Source: an uncultured Collinsella sp.
GTDB lineage: Bacteria; Actinomycetota; Coriobacteriia; Coriobacteriales; Coriobacteriaceae
Assembly: GCA_900550415.1 (NCBI GenBank)
Contig: URSO01000012.1
Location: 1 to 41,408 of the forward strand
Reading direction: 5' to 3'
Length of the DNA: 41,408 nt
In this document: piece after piece, positions 1 to 8,928 of the stretch
How the letters are laid out: each line of letters begins with the position of its first letter
Numbering within the stretch: the first letter of the stretch is position 1
Made by a program: the position numbers and the translations under genes
Notes under the pieces: model-generated
Database searches by the model: none
What the model saw: only the letters and a program-made list of their open reading frames with translations
What the model was told of the DNA's origin: nothing

Positions 1-980
1 CAGGCGCAGCAGTGACCCGGTGCGACTTCCTTAAACTCGGGAAGCTTCTCGGAGCAGATGCCCTGCGCGATCGGGCAGCGCGTGTGGAAACGGCAACCGG
101 TCGGCGGATCCAGCGGCGACGGCGGATCGCCAGCGAGAATGATGCGCTTGCGGGTCTTCTGGATATCCGGATCGGGCACCGGCACGGCAGACAGCAGCGA
201 CTGCGTGTACGGGTGGTGCGGCTCACTGTAGAGCGTCTTCCAGTCCGAAACCTCGACCATCTTGCCCAGATACATAACGGCAACGCGATCAGAAATGTGC
301 TGCACGACAGAGAGGTCGTGAGCAATGAAGAGATAAGCCGTACCGAACTTGTCCTGGAGCTCCTTCAGCAGGTTCAGAACCTGGGCCTGAATGGACACAT
401 CCAGAGCGGAAACCGGCTCGTCGCAGATAATCAGCTTGGGCTTAAGCGCAAATGCACGGGCAATGCCGACACGCTGACGCTGGCCGCCGGAAAACTCATG
501 AGGATAGCGGTTAATGTGCTCGGGGTTCAGTCCGACAACGTCGAGAAGCTCGCGGACACGCTCAATGCGCTCCTCCTTGGTGCCCACGCCGTGAATGGTC
601 ATGGGCTCGGAGACGATCTCACCGATTGTCATACGAGGATTGAGCGAAGCATAAGGATCCTGGAAGATAAACTGCATCTCACGACGCATGTCCTTGATCT
701 CATGCTTGCTCATCTCGGCAACATCTTTGCCCTGGAAGAACACCTTACCGGCCGTCGGCTTGGTGAGGCGCATGATGGTACGGCCCGTGGTGGACTTACC
801 GCAACCAGACTCGCCGACCAGACCAAAGGTCTCGCCAGGATAGATTTCGAACGAAATGTCGTTCACAGCAGAGACGACACGCTTGGAGAAGCGCTTGGCG
901 AACATGCCGGACTCAGCGGGAAACTCCTTAGAGAGGTGCTCGACCTTCAGCAGCGGAGTACGCTCGTTGGTATCTGCCAT
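1..980 (-). CDS. oppF: Oligopeptide ABC transporter ATP-binding protein OppF (3' end cut by window edge)
   Basis: ATPase subunit that powers import of oligopeptides through the OppB/OppC channel at the cytoplasmic face of the membrane. Hand translation from the ATG at 978-980 begins MADTNERTPLLKVEHLSKEF and shows Walker A GESGCGKS (about residues 56-63), FQDPYASLNP in the Q-loop, signature FSGGQRQR, Walker B LIICDEP and the H-loop AHD. The C-terminal oligopeptide-transporter extension is present with cysteines in GCRFHTRCP and GHCCA, so only the last few residues lie outside the window. The start overlaps the oppD stop as TAATG (one shared base), which suggests translational coupling. It is the last gene of the opp operon. 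Assignment to the Opp/Dpp/Nik class is sure; exact substrate is inferred. Confidence 0.93.
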   Translation of the reverse strand, partial: MADTNERTPLLKVEHLSKEFPAESGMFAKRFSKRVVSAVNDISFEIYPGETFGLVGESGCGKSTTGRTIMRLTKPTAGKVFFQGKDVAEMSKHEIKDMRREMQFIFQDPYASLNPRMTIGEIVSEPMTIHGVGTKEERIERVRELLDVVGLNPEHINRYPHEFSGGQRQRVGIARAFALKPKLIICDEPVSALDVSIQAQVLNLLKELQDKFGTAYLFIAHDLSVVQHISDRVAVMYLGKMVEVSDWKTLYSEPHHPYTQSLLSAVPVPDPDIQKTRKRIILAGDPPSPLDPPTGCRFHTRCPIAQGICSEKLPEFKEVAPGHCCA

Positions 981-2071
981 TACGCCTCGCCTCCCTTCTT
1001 GGAATCCTTGCGCGTACGGGACGTCTCAGGAGCGTTCTTGAGGAACTCGGGGTCACCGGAGTAGTGGCACGCAGAGTAATGACCAGACTCGGTGACAACG
1101 CGCTCGGGGCGCTGCTTGCGGCACTTGTCCGTCGCATAGGGGCAACGAGGAGAGAAGACGCAGCCCTCAGGCAAGTTCATGAGCGAAGGCGGGTTGCCGT
1201 GAATCGGCGTCAGCGGCTTCTTCTCTTCGATGGCCTGCTCCGGGATGGAGCGGATAAGGCCCCAGGTGTAGGGGTGGCGGCTCTCGTAGAAGATTTCCTC
1301 AGCAGTACCGAACTCGACAGGACGGCCGGCATACATAACCATGATTTTGTCGGCCATATCGGCGACAACGCCCAGGTCATGGGTAATCATGATGATGGCG
1401 TTGCCGTTCTTCTCCTGCATTTCCTGCATAAGCTCAATAATCTGAGCCTGAATGGTAACGTCCAGGGCGGTCGTGGGCTCGTCGGCAATCAGAATATCGG
1501 GATCGCAGGCAAGGGCCATAGCAATCATGACGCGCTGACGCATGCCACCAGAGAACTGGTGCGGATACTCATTGACGCGCTTCTCGGGCTCGGGAATGCC
1601 AACGAGGTCCAAAAGCTCGGTGGCGCGCTTGAGCGCCTCCTGCTTGGAGTAGCCACGATGCAGACGAAGGCCCTCGCCCACCTGCTTGCCGATCTTATAG
1701 ACCGGGTTCAAGGAGGTCATAGGATCCTGGAAGATCATCGCGATATCGTTACCGCGAATGTGCTGCATCTCTTCCTCGGTCATCTCGAGGATAGAACGAC
1801 CGCGATAGCGAACGTCGCCGCCCTCAATCTTTCCCGGAGGCATCGAGATAAGACCCATGATGGTCATGGCGGTCACGGACTTACCGGAGCCGGACTCACC
1901 GACGACACCCAGGGTCTCGCCGCGATCGAGTGTGTAGGACACACCGTCGACAGCGCGAACGACACCATCTTCGGTATGGAAATACATCTTAAGGTCATCG
2001 ACCTCGAGCAGATGCTGGCCCTCGGGAACCGGCTGGTCCTTCAGGTCCACATAGTTCTTGTTCTTCTTCAT
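980..2071 (-). CDS. oppD: Oligopeptide ABC transporter ATP-binding protein OppD
   Basis: Second ATPase of the peptide importer, pairing with OppF. 363 aa, usual size for OppD. Walker A GESGSGKS at residues 58-65, Q-loop FQDPMTSLNP, signature FSGGMRQR, Walker B ILIADEP and H-loop THD. The C-terminal extension keeps four cysteines (C304, C310, C317, C335), the arrangement that holds a [4Fe-4S] cluster in structurally studied DppD proteins. Two bases separate it from oppC upstream, and its stop overlaps the oppF start. The ATG follows two short purine-rich stretches but no textbook SD, so translation is probably coupled to oppC. Confidence 0.94.
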   Translation of the reverse strand: MKKNKNYVDLKDQPVPEGQHLLEVDDLKMYFHTEDGVVRAVDGVSYTLDRGETLGVVGESGSGKSVTAMTIMGLISMPPGKIEGGDVRYRGRSILEMTEEEMQHIRGNDIAMIFQDPMTSLNPVYKIGKQVGEGLRLHRGYSKQEALKRATELLDLVGIPEPEKRVNEYPHQFSGGMRQRVMIAMALACDPDILIADEPTTALDVTIQAQIIELMQEMQEKNGNAIIMITHDLGVVADMADKIMVMYAGRPVEFGTAEEIFYESRHPYTWGLIRSIPEQAIEEKKPLTPIHGNPPSLMNLPEGCVFSPRCPYATDKCRKQRPERVVTESGHYSACHYSGDPEFLKNAPETSRTRKDSKKGGEA

Positions 2072-2073
2072 CC

Positions 2074-3009
2074 TTATGCGTCCTTCATCTTGACGTCGAG
2101 GGCGTCGCGCAGACCGTCACCCAGCAGGGTGAAGGCGAGCACCGTCGAGAGAATTGCCAGACCGGGCATGATCATCATCCAGGGAGCAGTCAGAAGATAC
2201 TGCTGACCGTCCTGAATCATGGAGCCCCACGAAGGCGTAGGCGGGATAACGCCCATGCCGAGGAAGGACAGGGCAGACTCGGTCAGAATAGCGCCACCAA
2301 TGTTCATGGTCGCATAGACCACGATAGAAGCAACGGAGTTCGGGAAGATATGGCGCATAACGATACGCGCATCGGATGCACCCATAGCGCGAGCGGCGTC
2401 AACATAGTCGTTCTCTTTGACCGTCAGGATCGCGGATCGGAAGACGCGCGCAATCGAAGGCCAGCCGAGAATGCCGATGGCGATAAAGACATTCTGAAGA
2501 CCACGACCGATAACGGCAATCATGGCAACAACGAACAGCACGTACGGGAACGCCAGGAAGATGTCCGCACAGCGCATGATGATCGTATCCCAGATGCCGC
2601 CATAGAAACCGGCCAGGGCGCCCATGACCAGACCGATCACCGTGGAGATGGCGGTGGCCATAATACCGACGGAAAGCGAAACGCGTGCACCGTAGATAAC
2701 ACGGACGAGAATGTCACGACCAAGAGAGTCGGTGCCAAACGGGTGCTCGGCACACGGAGCCAGCAGCGACGTCTCGGCCATGGTGGTCGAGTCAGAAGCC
2801 GTAGGAGAGCCGAGCCAGGGCTTAGCCCACAGATCGGCGGTCAGGGCGACCACAACAACGATGATGATCCAGCAGACACCGATAACGGCGAGCTTGTTCT
2901 TACGAAGACGCTTAAAAGCGTCGCCCCACAGCGTGCGGGACTTGGCGGGAGCAGATGCGGCCTTGGTGGCGGTAGCCTGCTCCTGAGACTGAGAATCAGT
3001 TTCCTGCAT
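2074..3009 (-). CDS. oppC: Oligopeptide ABC transporter permease OppC
   Basis: Inner-membrane permease of the peptide importer, 311 aa. A hydrophilic Q/A-rich N-terminus of about 35 residues precedes the first membrane helix (LAVIGVCWIIIVVVVALTA). The family GTDSLGRDILVRVIYGARVS element follows, then the core helices and the EAA-loop around AARAMGASDARIVMRHIFPN that contacts the ATPases. Fourteen bases separate it from oppB, with AGGGAGGT just upstream of the ATG. It acts as a heterodimer with OppB. Confidence 0.93.
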   Translation of the reverse strand: MQETDSQSQEQATATKAASAPAKSRTLWGDAFKRLRKNKLAVIGVCWIIIVVVVALTADLWAKPWLGSPTASDSTTMAETSLLAPCAEHPFGTDSLGRDILVRVIYGARVSLSVGIMATAISTVIGLVMGALAGFYGGIWDTIIMRCADIFLAFPYVLFVVAMIAVIGRGLQNVFIAIGILGWPSIARVFRSAILTVKENDYVDAARAMGASDARIVMRHIFPNSVASIVVYATMNIGGAILTESALSFLGMGVIPPTPSWGSMIQDGQQYLLTAPWMMIMPGLAILSTVLAFTLLGDGLRDALDVKMKDA

Positions 3010-3023
3010 GAGACGTACCTCCC

Positions 3024-4061
3024 TTAGGCCTTATCCGACGGACCGCCAAGGCGGATGCGCGGGTCGAGGAATGCATAGCTAATGTCGACGAGCAGGTTGA
3101 TCACCATAACGACGACAACAATGAGCGTAACGCCGCCCATAACGATGGGCCAGTCGCGCATGCTAATGGCGCGGTAGACCTCGAAGCCGATGCCGGGCCA
3201 GTTAAAGACCGTCTCGGTCAGGATGGCGCCCGAAAGCATGCCGCCGAAGTCGACACCAATATAGGTAACGACGGGGATGAGTGCATTCTTAAGCGCATGC
3301 TTGATAATGATCGCGCGATTGGAGAGACCCTTGGCCTTTGCCGTACGGATGTAATCCTGGTTCATGACGTCAAGCAGCTGCGAGCGCATAATGCGGGCGG
3401 CATAAGCGGTCGAAACCGAAGCCAGCGTAATGGTCGGAAGCACATAGTGCATCCAATCCTGATACTGAGAGCTGGAACCGCCGGCACCCGAGATCGGCAT
3501 GGAGAATGCACCGCCCGTGGCGTCCTTGAGAATGACGCCAAAGAACAGCTGCAGCAACATACCGAGCCAGAAGGCCGGGACGGCAACGAGAATCGACGTG
3601 GTGAGCGTTACCAAAATATCCCAGAAGGAATAACGCTTAACCGCCGAAATGATACCCGCACCGATACCCATGATTGCCTCGAGCACGATGGCGCACGCGG
3701 CAAGTTTGACCGTATACGGATACTTCTGGGCAAAGATTTCCGTAACCGGCAGCTTGCGCTGGTACGAATTGCCCAGATCGCCATGAAGCAGGCCGTTCAT
3801 GTAATACAAGTAACGGTCCACGAGCGACGTTTGAACGGGGTCGCCGTTCTCGTCAAGGATCGCGTTGCCGTCCTCGTCCGTCTGGACCAGGTGATAGCGA
3901 ACGCGAAGCTGAAGCTCCACCTCGGGGGACAGAGCCTTGTCTCCACCGATCAGCTTGATCGGATCTCCCGGCACGATATTCTGGAGGGCGAACAGAATCA
4001 GCGTAACGCCCAAAAACACCGGGATGAACTGAAGCACACGTTTAACGATGTACTTACCCAT
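3024..4061 (-). CDS. oppB: Oligopeptide ABC transporter permease OppB
   Basis: First permease of the peptide importer, 345 aa. The N-terminal helix MGKYIVKRVLQFIPVFLGVT is followed by the family motif IVPGDPIKLIGG, then an extracytoplasmic loop and the core permease domain with the EAA-like loop TAKAKGLSNRAIIIKHALKN. The loop carries an acidic insert with two similar halves (DEDGNAILDENGDPV) that is longer than in many OppB proteins. RBS GGGGAGTGGT precedes the ATG. It is separated from oppA by 157 bases holding a stem-loop at 4093-4120, a common device for making more binding protein than permease. Confidence 0.93.
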   Translation of the reverse strand: MGKYIVKRVLQFIPVFLGVTLILFALQNIVPGDPIKLIGGDKALSPEVELQLRVRYHLVQTDEDGNAILDENGDPVQTSLVDRYLYYMNGLLHGDLGNSYQRKLPVTEIFAQKYPYTVKLAACAIVLEAIMGIGAGIISAVKRYSFWDILVTLTTSILVAVPAFWLGMLLQLFFGVILKDATGGAFSMPISGAGGSSSQYQDWMHYVLPTITLASVSTAYAARIMRSQLLDVMNQDYIRTAKAKGLSNRAIIIKHALKNALIPVVTYIGVDFGGMLSGAILTETVFNWPGIGFEVYRAISMRDWPIVMGGVTLIVVVVMVINLLVDISYAFLDPRIRLGGPSDKA

Positions 4062-4092
4062 ACCACTCCCCTATCTAGGGATTAACCTAAAT

Positions 4093-4120
4093 GGGATGCC
4101 GATCGCCAGACCGGCATCCC
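4093..4120 (-). promoter_or_regulatory. Stem-loop between oppA and oppB
   Basis: Nine-base perfect arms (GGGATGCCG and CGGCATCCC) around a 10-base loop, in the 157-base gap between the binding-protein gene and the first permease gene. No U-tract follows on the minus strand, so it is more likely an mRNA-stabilising or partial-termination element than a full terminator. Otherwise nothing is seen in this gap. Confidence 0.6.
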
Positions 4121-4218
4121 AAAATTACCATCAGCCAGTTTACCCCAGGTTAGGGAGAACTGTATGTTTCCCATGAGGTCTACGTAAATACTTGACCCTC
4201 ACGGAAGCTGCAAAACCC

Positions 4219-5892
4219 TTAGGCGAGCTCGGCGGTACCCAGATCGGCGTGCTTCTGCGGATCAACATAGAGATGCTTGACGCGGTCAGAGCCAGCGATG
4301 GTGTGCGTGTAGAACATCACCGGGATAACCGGGCAGTCAGCAGCGACCATGGCGTCGGCCTCCCGCATCTTGGCGATGCGCTCCTCGTCATCAACCGTGG
4401 TGCGGGCCTCGTCGACCTTGGCATCGAACTCGGGGTTGCTGTAACCGGAGCGGTTGTCGCCACCGAGGGAGTCGGAGTGGAACAGCGGGTACAGGAAGTT
4501 GTCCATGATCGGGTAATCGGCGATCCAGCCCAGACGGCCGAACTGATAGTTGAAGTTCTGATACTGCTCGAGCAGGGCAGACCACTCAGGGGTATCGGAG
4601 ACAGCGGTAACGCCAACCTTGGCGAGGTCGCCGATGATGGACTCCATGATCTCCTTGTGGCCGCCATCCTGGTTGTAGGACAGAACCATGGAGATGCCGC
4701 GAGAATCACCGTTCATGGGAGCGACCTTGTCGAGGTACTCGTTAGCCTTGTCGACGTCATAGGCGCAGAACTCCCATGCGCCCTCCTTGTAGCCGGCGAT
4801 TCCCGGAGGAACAATACCGTCGGCGGGGGTACGGGTACCCTTGAAGATGGTCTTGCAGATGGCCTCACGGTTGATGGCCAGGGAGATGCCCTTGCGCAGG
4901 TCGGCGTTATTGAACGGCTCGGCCGTGGTGTTGCAGGTCAGATAGTACGTGGAAGGCTCGGCACCGAGCAGCATATGCTCGCCGTCACCCATGGTGTAAC
5001 CGTCCTTGGACTCGCCACGGTCCTTCTTGGCGGCATCGATCTGAGCAACGGGAACGTCGCAGACATCGAGGTTACCGGCCTGGAACTCCTTGTAAGCGGT
5101 CTCCATGTCCTTGATGACCTGGAAGTGGATGCCATCGATCTTGGCCTTGTCGCCATAGTAATCGTCAAACTTCTTGAGGTTGATCTCCTGGCCATCCTCC
5201 CACTTACCGTCCATCATGAACGGGCCGTTACCGACCGGGGCAAGGTAGAAGCTCTTGACATCGGACTCGGCGCACTCGGGAACCGGGGACAGAGCCGGGT
5301 GAGAGGCGACGAAGGGGAAGTCGGCGTAAGCGGAAGACAGCTTGACGACGAGGGTCTCATCGTCGGGGCAAGTAACACCGCTGAGCTCGGTAGCGTTGCC
5401 GGCAAGCAGATCGTCATAGCCCTCAACCATGGAAAGGTGATAGGAGACCTCGGAAGGACCATACTCGGTGGCGATGGCCGACTTGGTGTTGACTAGACGC
5501 TCCCAACCGAGCTTGAAGGACTTGGAGGTAACGTCGTCACCGTTGTGGAACTTAGCCTTCTTGATCTTGAAGGTGAACTCGGTGGCGTCGTCGTTAGCCT
5601 CAAAGGACTCGCAAGCCAGCGGAACGATCTCGCCCTTCTCGGGGTCGTACTCCGTCAGAGCGTCGAAGAGCTGGTACTCGACCTGAGTGCCCTGATCCTC
5701 CTGGACGTTGTAGGGGTCGATGCAGACCGGGTTGTTGATGTAGAAGTTCAGCGTCGAACCGGAGTCAGATCCGGAAGCGTCGCCGCCCTTCTTGCCGCAT
5801 GCGGCAAGAAAAGCCATGGAGCTCGCAGCGAGGGTGCCGCCAACAAAGGCGCGACGACCCATAACGGGCTGGTGGAACATAGAATCAGCCAT
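4219..5892 (-). CDS. oppA: Peptide ABC transporter substrate-binding lipoprotein OppA (SBP family 5)
   Basis: Captures peptides outside the membrane and delivers them to OppBC. 557 aa from the ATG at 5890-5892, which has RBS AAGGAGGA five bases upstream; an upstream in-frame ATG at 5937 lacks one. The signal region GRRAFVGGTLAASSMAFLAAC has two arginines before the hydrophobic stretch and a lipobox ending at Cys32, so the mature protein should be lipid-anchored, perhaps exported by Tat. The body matches family 5 binding proteins (for example YDPEKGEIVPLACESFE, KFHNGDDVTSKSF, LRKGISLAINREAI). First gene of the oppABCDF operon. Peptide specificity comes from the family and the complete five-gene operon. 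Confidence 0.93.
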   Translation of the reverse strand: MADSMFHQPVMGRRAFVGGTLAASSMAFLAACGKKGGDASGSDSGSTLNFYINNPVCIDPYNVQEDQGTQVEYQLFDALTEYDPEKGEIVPLACESFEANDDATEFTFKIKKAKFHNGDDVTSKSFKLGWERLVNTKSAIATEYGPSEVSYHLSMVEGYDDLLAGNATELSGVTCPDDETLVVKLSSAYADFPFVASHPALSPVPECAESDVKSFYLAPVGNGPFMMDGKWEDGQEINLKKFDDYYGDKAKIDGIHFQVIKDMETAYKEFQAGNLDVCDVPVAQIDAAKKDRGESKDGYTMGDGEHMLLGAEPSTYYLTCNTTAEPFNNADLRKGISLAINREAICKTIFKGTRTPADGIVPPGIAGYKEGAWEFCAYDVDKANEYLDKVAPMNGDSRGISMVLSYNQDGGHKEIMESIIGDLAKVGVTAVSDTPEWSALLEQYQNFNYQFGRLGWIADYPIMDNFLYPLFHSDSLGGDNRSGYSNPEFDAKVDEARTTVDDEERIAKMREADAMVAADCPVIPVMFYTHTIAGSDRVKHLYVDPQKHADLGTAELA

Positions 5893-6130
5893 GCCATCCT
5901 CCTTATGAGATAGGACAAAGTGAATTCGGCCGGGCAACGTCGAGACAGCCCAATCGAACCATTCAAACGCGGTCCGCCGTTATGGCTGGTTATGCAGTGC
6001 GGACCAACGTTTCGCAATACAGTAGCGCATTTTATGCACAATATGGCGCTAATTCCGGTTAACGGTCGAGAATTTCTTTAGTTAGGCGAAGTATGTGGGG
6101 ATATTTTGACTCTATTACAAGTCTGTAAAC
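5893..6130 (-). promoter_or_regulatory. Leader and promoter region of the opp operon
   Basis: 238 bases without a gene. It must hold the opp promoter. A possible -10 is TAAAAT on the minus strand around 6030, but no convincing -35 goes with it. A seven-base inverted repeat (GGTCCGC at 5971-5977, GCGGACC at 5999-6005) lies in what would be the oppA leader. The exact start site cannot be fixed by eye. Confidence 0.4.
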
Positions 6131-6160
6131 AAAAAGGGCCCCGCACATGCGGGACCCTTT
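6131..6160 (-). terminator. Intrinsic terminator after secG
   Basis: On the minus strand AAAGGGTCCCGC, loop ATGT, then GCGGGGCCCTTTTTG: a GC-rich stem followed by five Us, 22 bases past the secG stop. It separates secG from the opp operon. Confidence 0.9.
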
Positions 6161-6182
6161 ACAAACGTATATACGCCGATGC

Positions 6183-6437
6183 TTAGTAGCCGACGATGCC
6201 CTGCGGGAAGAAGAACATGCACAGCACGACGCACACGGCAAACACAACAGCCATGATGACGGTCAGGCGGTCAAGGTTCTGCTCCATAACGCCCGTGGCA
6301 GAGCTGGAGTTATACAGCGAGCTAGCGATCATATCCGAAACGCCGGTACCCTTACCGGAGTGCATCAGGACGAGAATCGTCAGCGCCACGGCAGAGATAG
6401 CCCAAACGACAAACAGAAGAATCTGGAACGGACCCAT
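6183..6437 (-). CDS. secG: Preprotein translocase subunit SecG
   Basis: Small membrane subunit that assists SecYE in protein export. 84 aa with two hydrophobic helices (residues about 3-24 and 58-78) around the conserved cytoplasmic loop HSGKGTGVSD, typical for SecG. RBS AAGGAG sits seven bases before the ATG. In Actinobacteria secG commonly follows tpiA; here gpmI lies between, and gpmI ends in its own terminator, so secG probably has its own promoter in 6438-6541. A strong terminator follows. Confidence 0.9.
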   Translation of the reverse strand: MGPFQILLFVVWAISAVALTILVLMHSGKGTGVSDMIASSLYNSSSATGVMEQNLDRLTVIMAVVFAVCVVLCMFFFPQGIVGY

Positions 6438-6503
6438 AGATAAGCTCCTTAATAGAACAATTCAAACTCCAGTACTGTACCACAACCCCCAACACTCCCC
6501 CAC

Positions 6504-6534
6504 CTGCCATTTAGGGACGGGTTAGAAATGGCAG
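6504..6534. repeat. Nine-base inverted repeat upstream of secG
   Basis: CTGCCATTT (6504-6512) and AAATGGCAG (6526-6534) form perfect arms around a 13-base loop. It lies between the gpmI terminator and the secG start. It has no U-tract. It may be an operator or one copy of a dispersed palindromic repeat; no second copy was seen here. Confidence 0.5.
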
Positions 6535-6541
6535 AAATACC

Positions 6542-6576
6542 AAAAAGGGGGTCGTCCGGTTGTGGACAACCCCCTT
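6542..6576 (-). terminator. Intrinsic terminator after gpmI
   Basis: Minus strand: GGGGGTTGTCC, six-base loop, GGACGACCCCC, then UUUUUG. Eleven-base stem with one G-U pair, starting 25 bases past the gpmI stop. Confidence 0.92.
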
Positions 6577-6601
6577 ACTAGAAAACGGTATTTGTTTTCT
6601 A

Positions 6602-8155
6602 TTAGGCCTCGGTGGCGAGCACGCGACCCGTCATCTCGGCGGAAGGCTCAATACCAGCCATGGTGAGCATAGTCGGAGCGATATCGGAAAGACGGCCGTC
6701 CTCGATACCGGTGAGCTTGGCCTTATCATCAACGATGATGAACGGCACGCGGTTGGTGGTGTGAGCCGTAAACGGATGCTTGGAACCGTCGGAAGCAACG
6801 TCAAACATGTGATCGGCGTTGCCATGGTCGGCGGTAATCAGCGCAAAGCCGCCCTTAGCGAGAATCGCCGGGACAACCTTGGACAGAGCATCGTCAACAG
6901 CCTCGACGGCCTTAACGGCGGCGTCGAAGACACCGGTGTGACCAACCATGTCGCAGTTCGCGAAGTTCACGATGTAGAAATCAGCGCGATCCTCGTTGAT
7001 TGCGGCGACGAGCTTCTCGGTAACCTCGGGAGCGCTCATCTCGGGCTGCAGATCGTAGGTAGCGACCTTGGGGGAAGCGACGAGCACGCGCTCCTCGCCC
7101 TCCTTGGGCTCCTCGATGCCACCGTTGAGGAAGAACGTCACGTGAGCGTACTTCTCGGTCTCGGCGGTGTGCAGCTGCTTCAGGCCATTGGCTGCGATGA
7201 CGTCGGCCAGAACGTTCTCGGGGAACGTCTTGGGGAAGGCGACCTCGACGTCAAACGTCGGATCGTACTCGGTCATCGTCACAAAGCGCGAGAGCTTGAT
7301 CTGCTCGCGCTCAAAGCCGTCGAACTCCTTGTCCGTGAACACGCGGGTCATCTGACGGGCGCGGTCGGGACGGAAGTTGAAGAAGATGGCCGCGTCACCC
7401 TCGTGGATGCCCTCGTTGTGGGCAGCGAAGGGCTCGACGAACTCGTCGCCGCGCGGATCCTTCTCGTAGTAGGCCTTGATACCGGCAACGGGATCGGTAT
7501 CGGCGTCGGACGCATTGACCATGACGTCGTAGGCACGCTGGATGCGCTCCCAACGGTTGTCGCGGTCCATGGCCCAATAGCGGCCCGAAACGGTGGCAAC
7601 GCGAGCGTCGCAACCGGTCTCCTCGGAGATCTTAGCCAGGAAGGCGCAGAACTCGCTCATGTAGCCGGCACCGGACTGCGGGTCGACGTCGCGGCCATCC
7701 ATGAAGGCGTGGACGCGAACGGTCTTGACGCCATGCTGGGCAGCCATCTTGACCAGAGCCTCGACGTGGTTCATGTGAGAATGAACACCGCCAGGGCTCA
7801 TAAGGCCCATGAGGTGCAGGGTCTTGCCTTCGGCCTTGACGTCGTCCATAGCCTTGACGAAGACCTCGTTCTTGGCGATGGAGCCGTCCTTGATGGCGTT
7901 GTTGATGCGCGAAAGCTCCTGGAACACGATGCGGCCGGCACCGATGTTGAGGTGACCCACCTCGGAGTTGCCCATCTGGCCGTCGGGAAGGCCCACGTCC
8001 TCGCCCGAAGCACCGAGCGTGGTGTGAGGATACTTCTCGTACAGGCTATCAAGGAAGGGCGTCTTGGCAGCGGCGACGGCGTTCTCGCCATCAGCCGGAG
8101 CAAGGCCGCAGCCATCCATGATGATCAGGAGTGCAGGAAGATGACGCTGTGCCAT
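6602..8155 (-). CDS. gpmI: 2,3-bisphosphoglycerate-independent phosphoglycerate mutase
   Basis: Interconverts 3- and 2-phosphoglycerate in lower glycolysis using Mn and a phosphoserine intermediate. 517 aa, the usual GpmI length. IIMDGCGLA at the N-terminus holds the first metal ligand, QMGNSEVGH gives the phosphorylated serine (Ser64), and TADHGNADHM (about residues 443-449) is the alkaline-phosphatase-superfamily metal motif. It begins five bases after the tpiA stop, so it is the third gene of pgk-tpiA-gpmI. A strong terminator follows. Confidence 0.95.
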   Translation of the reverse strand: MAQRHLPALLIIMDGCGLAPADGENAVAAAKTPFLDSLYEKYPHTTLGASGEDVGLPDGQMGNSEVGHLNIGAGRIVFQELSRINNAIKDGSIAKNEVFVKAMDDVKAEGKTLHLMGLMSPGGVHSHMNHVEALVKMAAQHGVKTVRVHAFMDGRDVDPQSGAGYMSEFCAFLAKISEETGCDARVATVSGRYWAMDRDNRWERIQRAYDVMVNASDADTDPVAGIKAYYEKDPRGDEFVEPFAAHNEGIHEGDAAIFFNFRPDRARQMTRVFTDKEFDGFEREQIKLSRFVTMTEYDPTFDVEVAFPKTFPENVLADVIAANGLKQLHTAETEKYAHVTFFLNGGIEEPKEGEERVLVASPKVATYDLQPEMSAPEVTEKLVAAINEDRADFYIVNFANCDMVGHTGVFDAAVKAVEAVDDALSKVVPAILAKGGFALITADHGNADHMFDVASDGSKHPFTAHTTNRVPFIIVDDKAKLTGIEDGRLSDIAPTMLTMAGIEPSAEMTGRVLATEA

Positions 8156-8160
8156 ATGTC

Positions 8161-8928
8161 CTACTCGCCTGCCTTGACGACCATAGAGGCGAAGTCGGCA
8201 GCCTTGAGCGAAGCGCCGCCCACGAGGGCGCCGTCAACGTCAGGCTTGGCGACGAGCTCGGCAATGTTGCCGGGCTTAGCGGAACCACCGTACAGGACGC
8301 GGATACCGTCGGCGAGCTCCTCGCCGAACATCTCCTTGAGGGTCTCACGGATAGCGCCGCAGACCTCCTGAGCGTCCTCGGCGGTAGCGGTCTTGCCGGT
8401 GCCGATAGCCCAGATGGGCTCGTAGGCGACGACGACCTGCTTGGGGCAGGTGATCTCAAGACCAGCAAGGCCAGCCTTGACCTGGTTCACGACGTGCTCG
8501 ACATAGGTGCCAGCCTCGCGGACCTCGAGGGACTCGCCGCAGCAGAAGACGGGAACAAGACCGGCGGCAACGAGGGCCTTGGCCTTCTTGTTCTGATCCT
8601 CGTCGGTCTCGTGGAAGTAGTCGCGACGCTCGGAGTGACCGATGATGCAGTAGGTGCAGCCAGCGGACTTGAGCATGTCGCAAGAGGACTCACCGGTGAA
8701 GGCACCCTTGGCCTCCCAGTACACGTTCTGAGCACCGAGGGCGATGGGGGCAGCCTGAATACGGTCATGAACCGTGGTGATGTCAATGGTCGGAGGGCAG
8801 ACGAGCACCTCGACGCCAGCCGGAACCTCGGGCAGAGCCTGAGCCAGCTCGTCGGCGAGCTTGGCGGCCTCGGCGACGTCGTTGTTCATCTTCCAGTTAC
8901 CAGCGATAAGAAGGGTGCGATTAGGCAT
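8161..8928 (-). CDS. tpiA: Triosephosphate isomerase
   Basis: Interconverts glyceraldehyde-3-phosphate and dihydroxyacetone phosphate. 255 aa from the ATG at 8926-8928, the family length. Catalytic residues are all present: N11 and K13 in AGNWKMN, H98 in IIGHSERR, E170 in VAYEPIWAIGTG. The start overlaps the pgk stop by eight bases (ATGCCTAA), which ties its translation to pgk; a longer in-frame reading upstream would add an unrelated N-terminus and was not used. Confidence 0.96.
   Translation of the reverse strand: MPNRTLLIAGNWKMNNDVAEAAKLADELAQALPEVPAGVEVLVCPPTIDITTVHDRIQAAPIALGAQNVYWEAKGAFTGESSCDMLKSAGCTYCIIGHSERRDYFHETDEDQNKKAKALVAAGLVPVFCCGESLEVREAGTYVEHVVNQVKAGLAGLEITCPKQVVVAYEPIWAIGTGKTATAEDAQEVCGAIRETLKEMFGEELADGIRVLYGGSAKPGNIAELVAKPDVDGALVGGASLKAADFASMVVKAGE

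Noticed and set aside
12..1064. 350-codon plus-strand open frame at the left edge
   Set aside because: The minus strand here encodes OppF with Walker A, signature and Walker B; the plus frame has no recognisable motif.
6560..8371. 603-codon plus-strand open frame opposite gpmI
   Set aside because: Low-complexity Val/Leu/Gly/Asp/His composition, no RBS, and the opposite strand encodes a complete GpmI.
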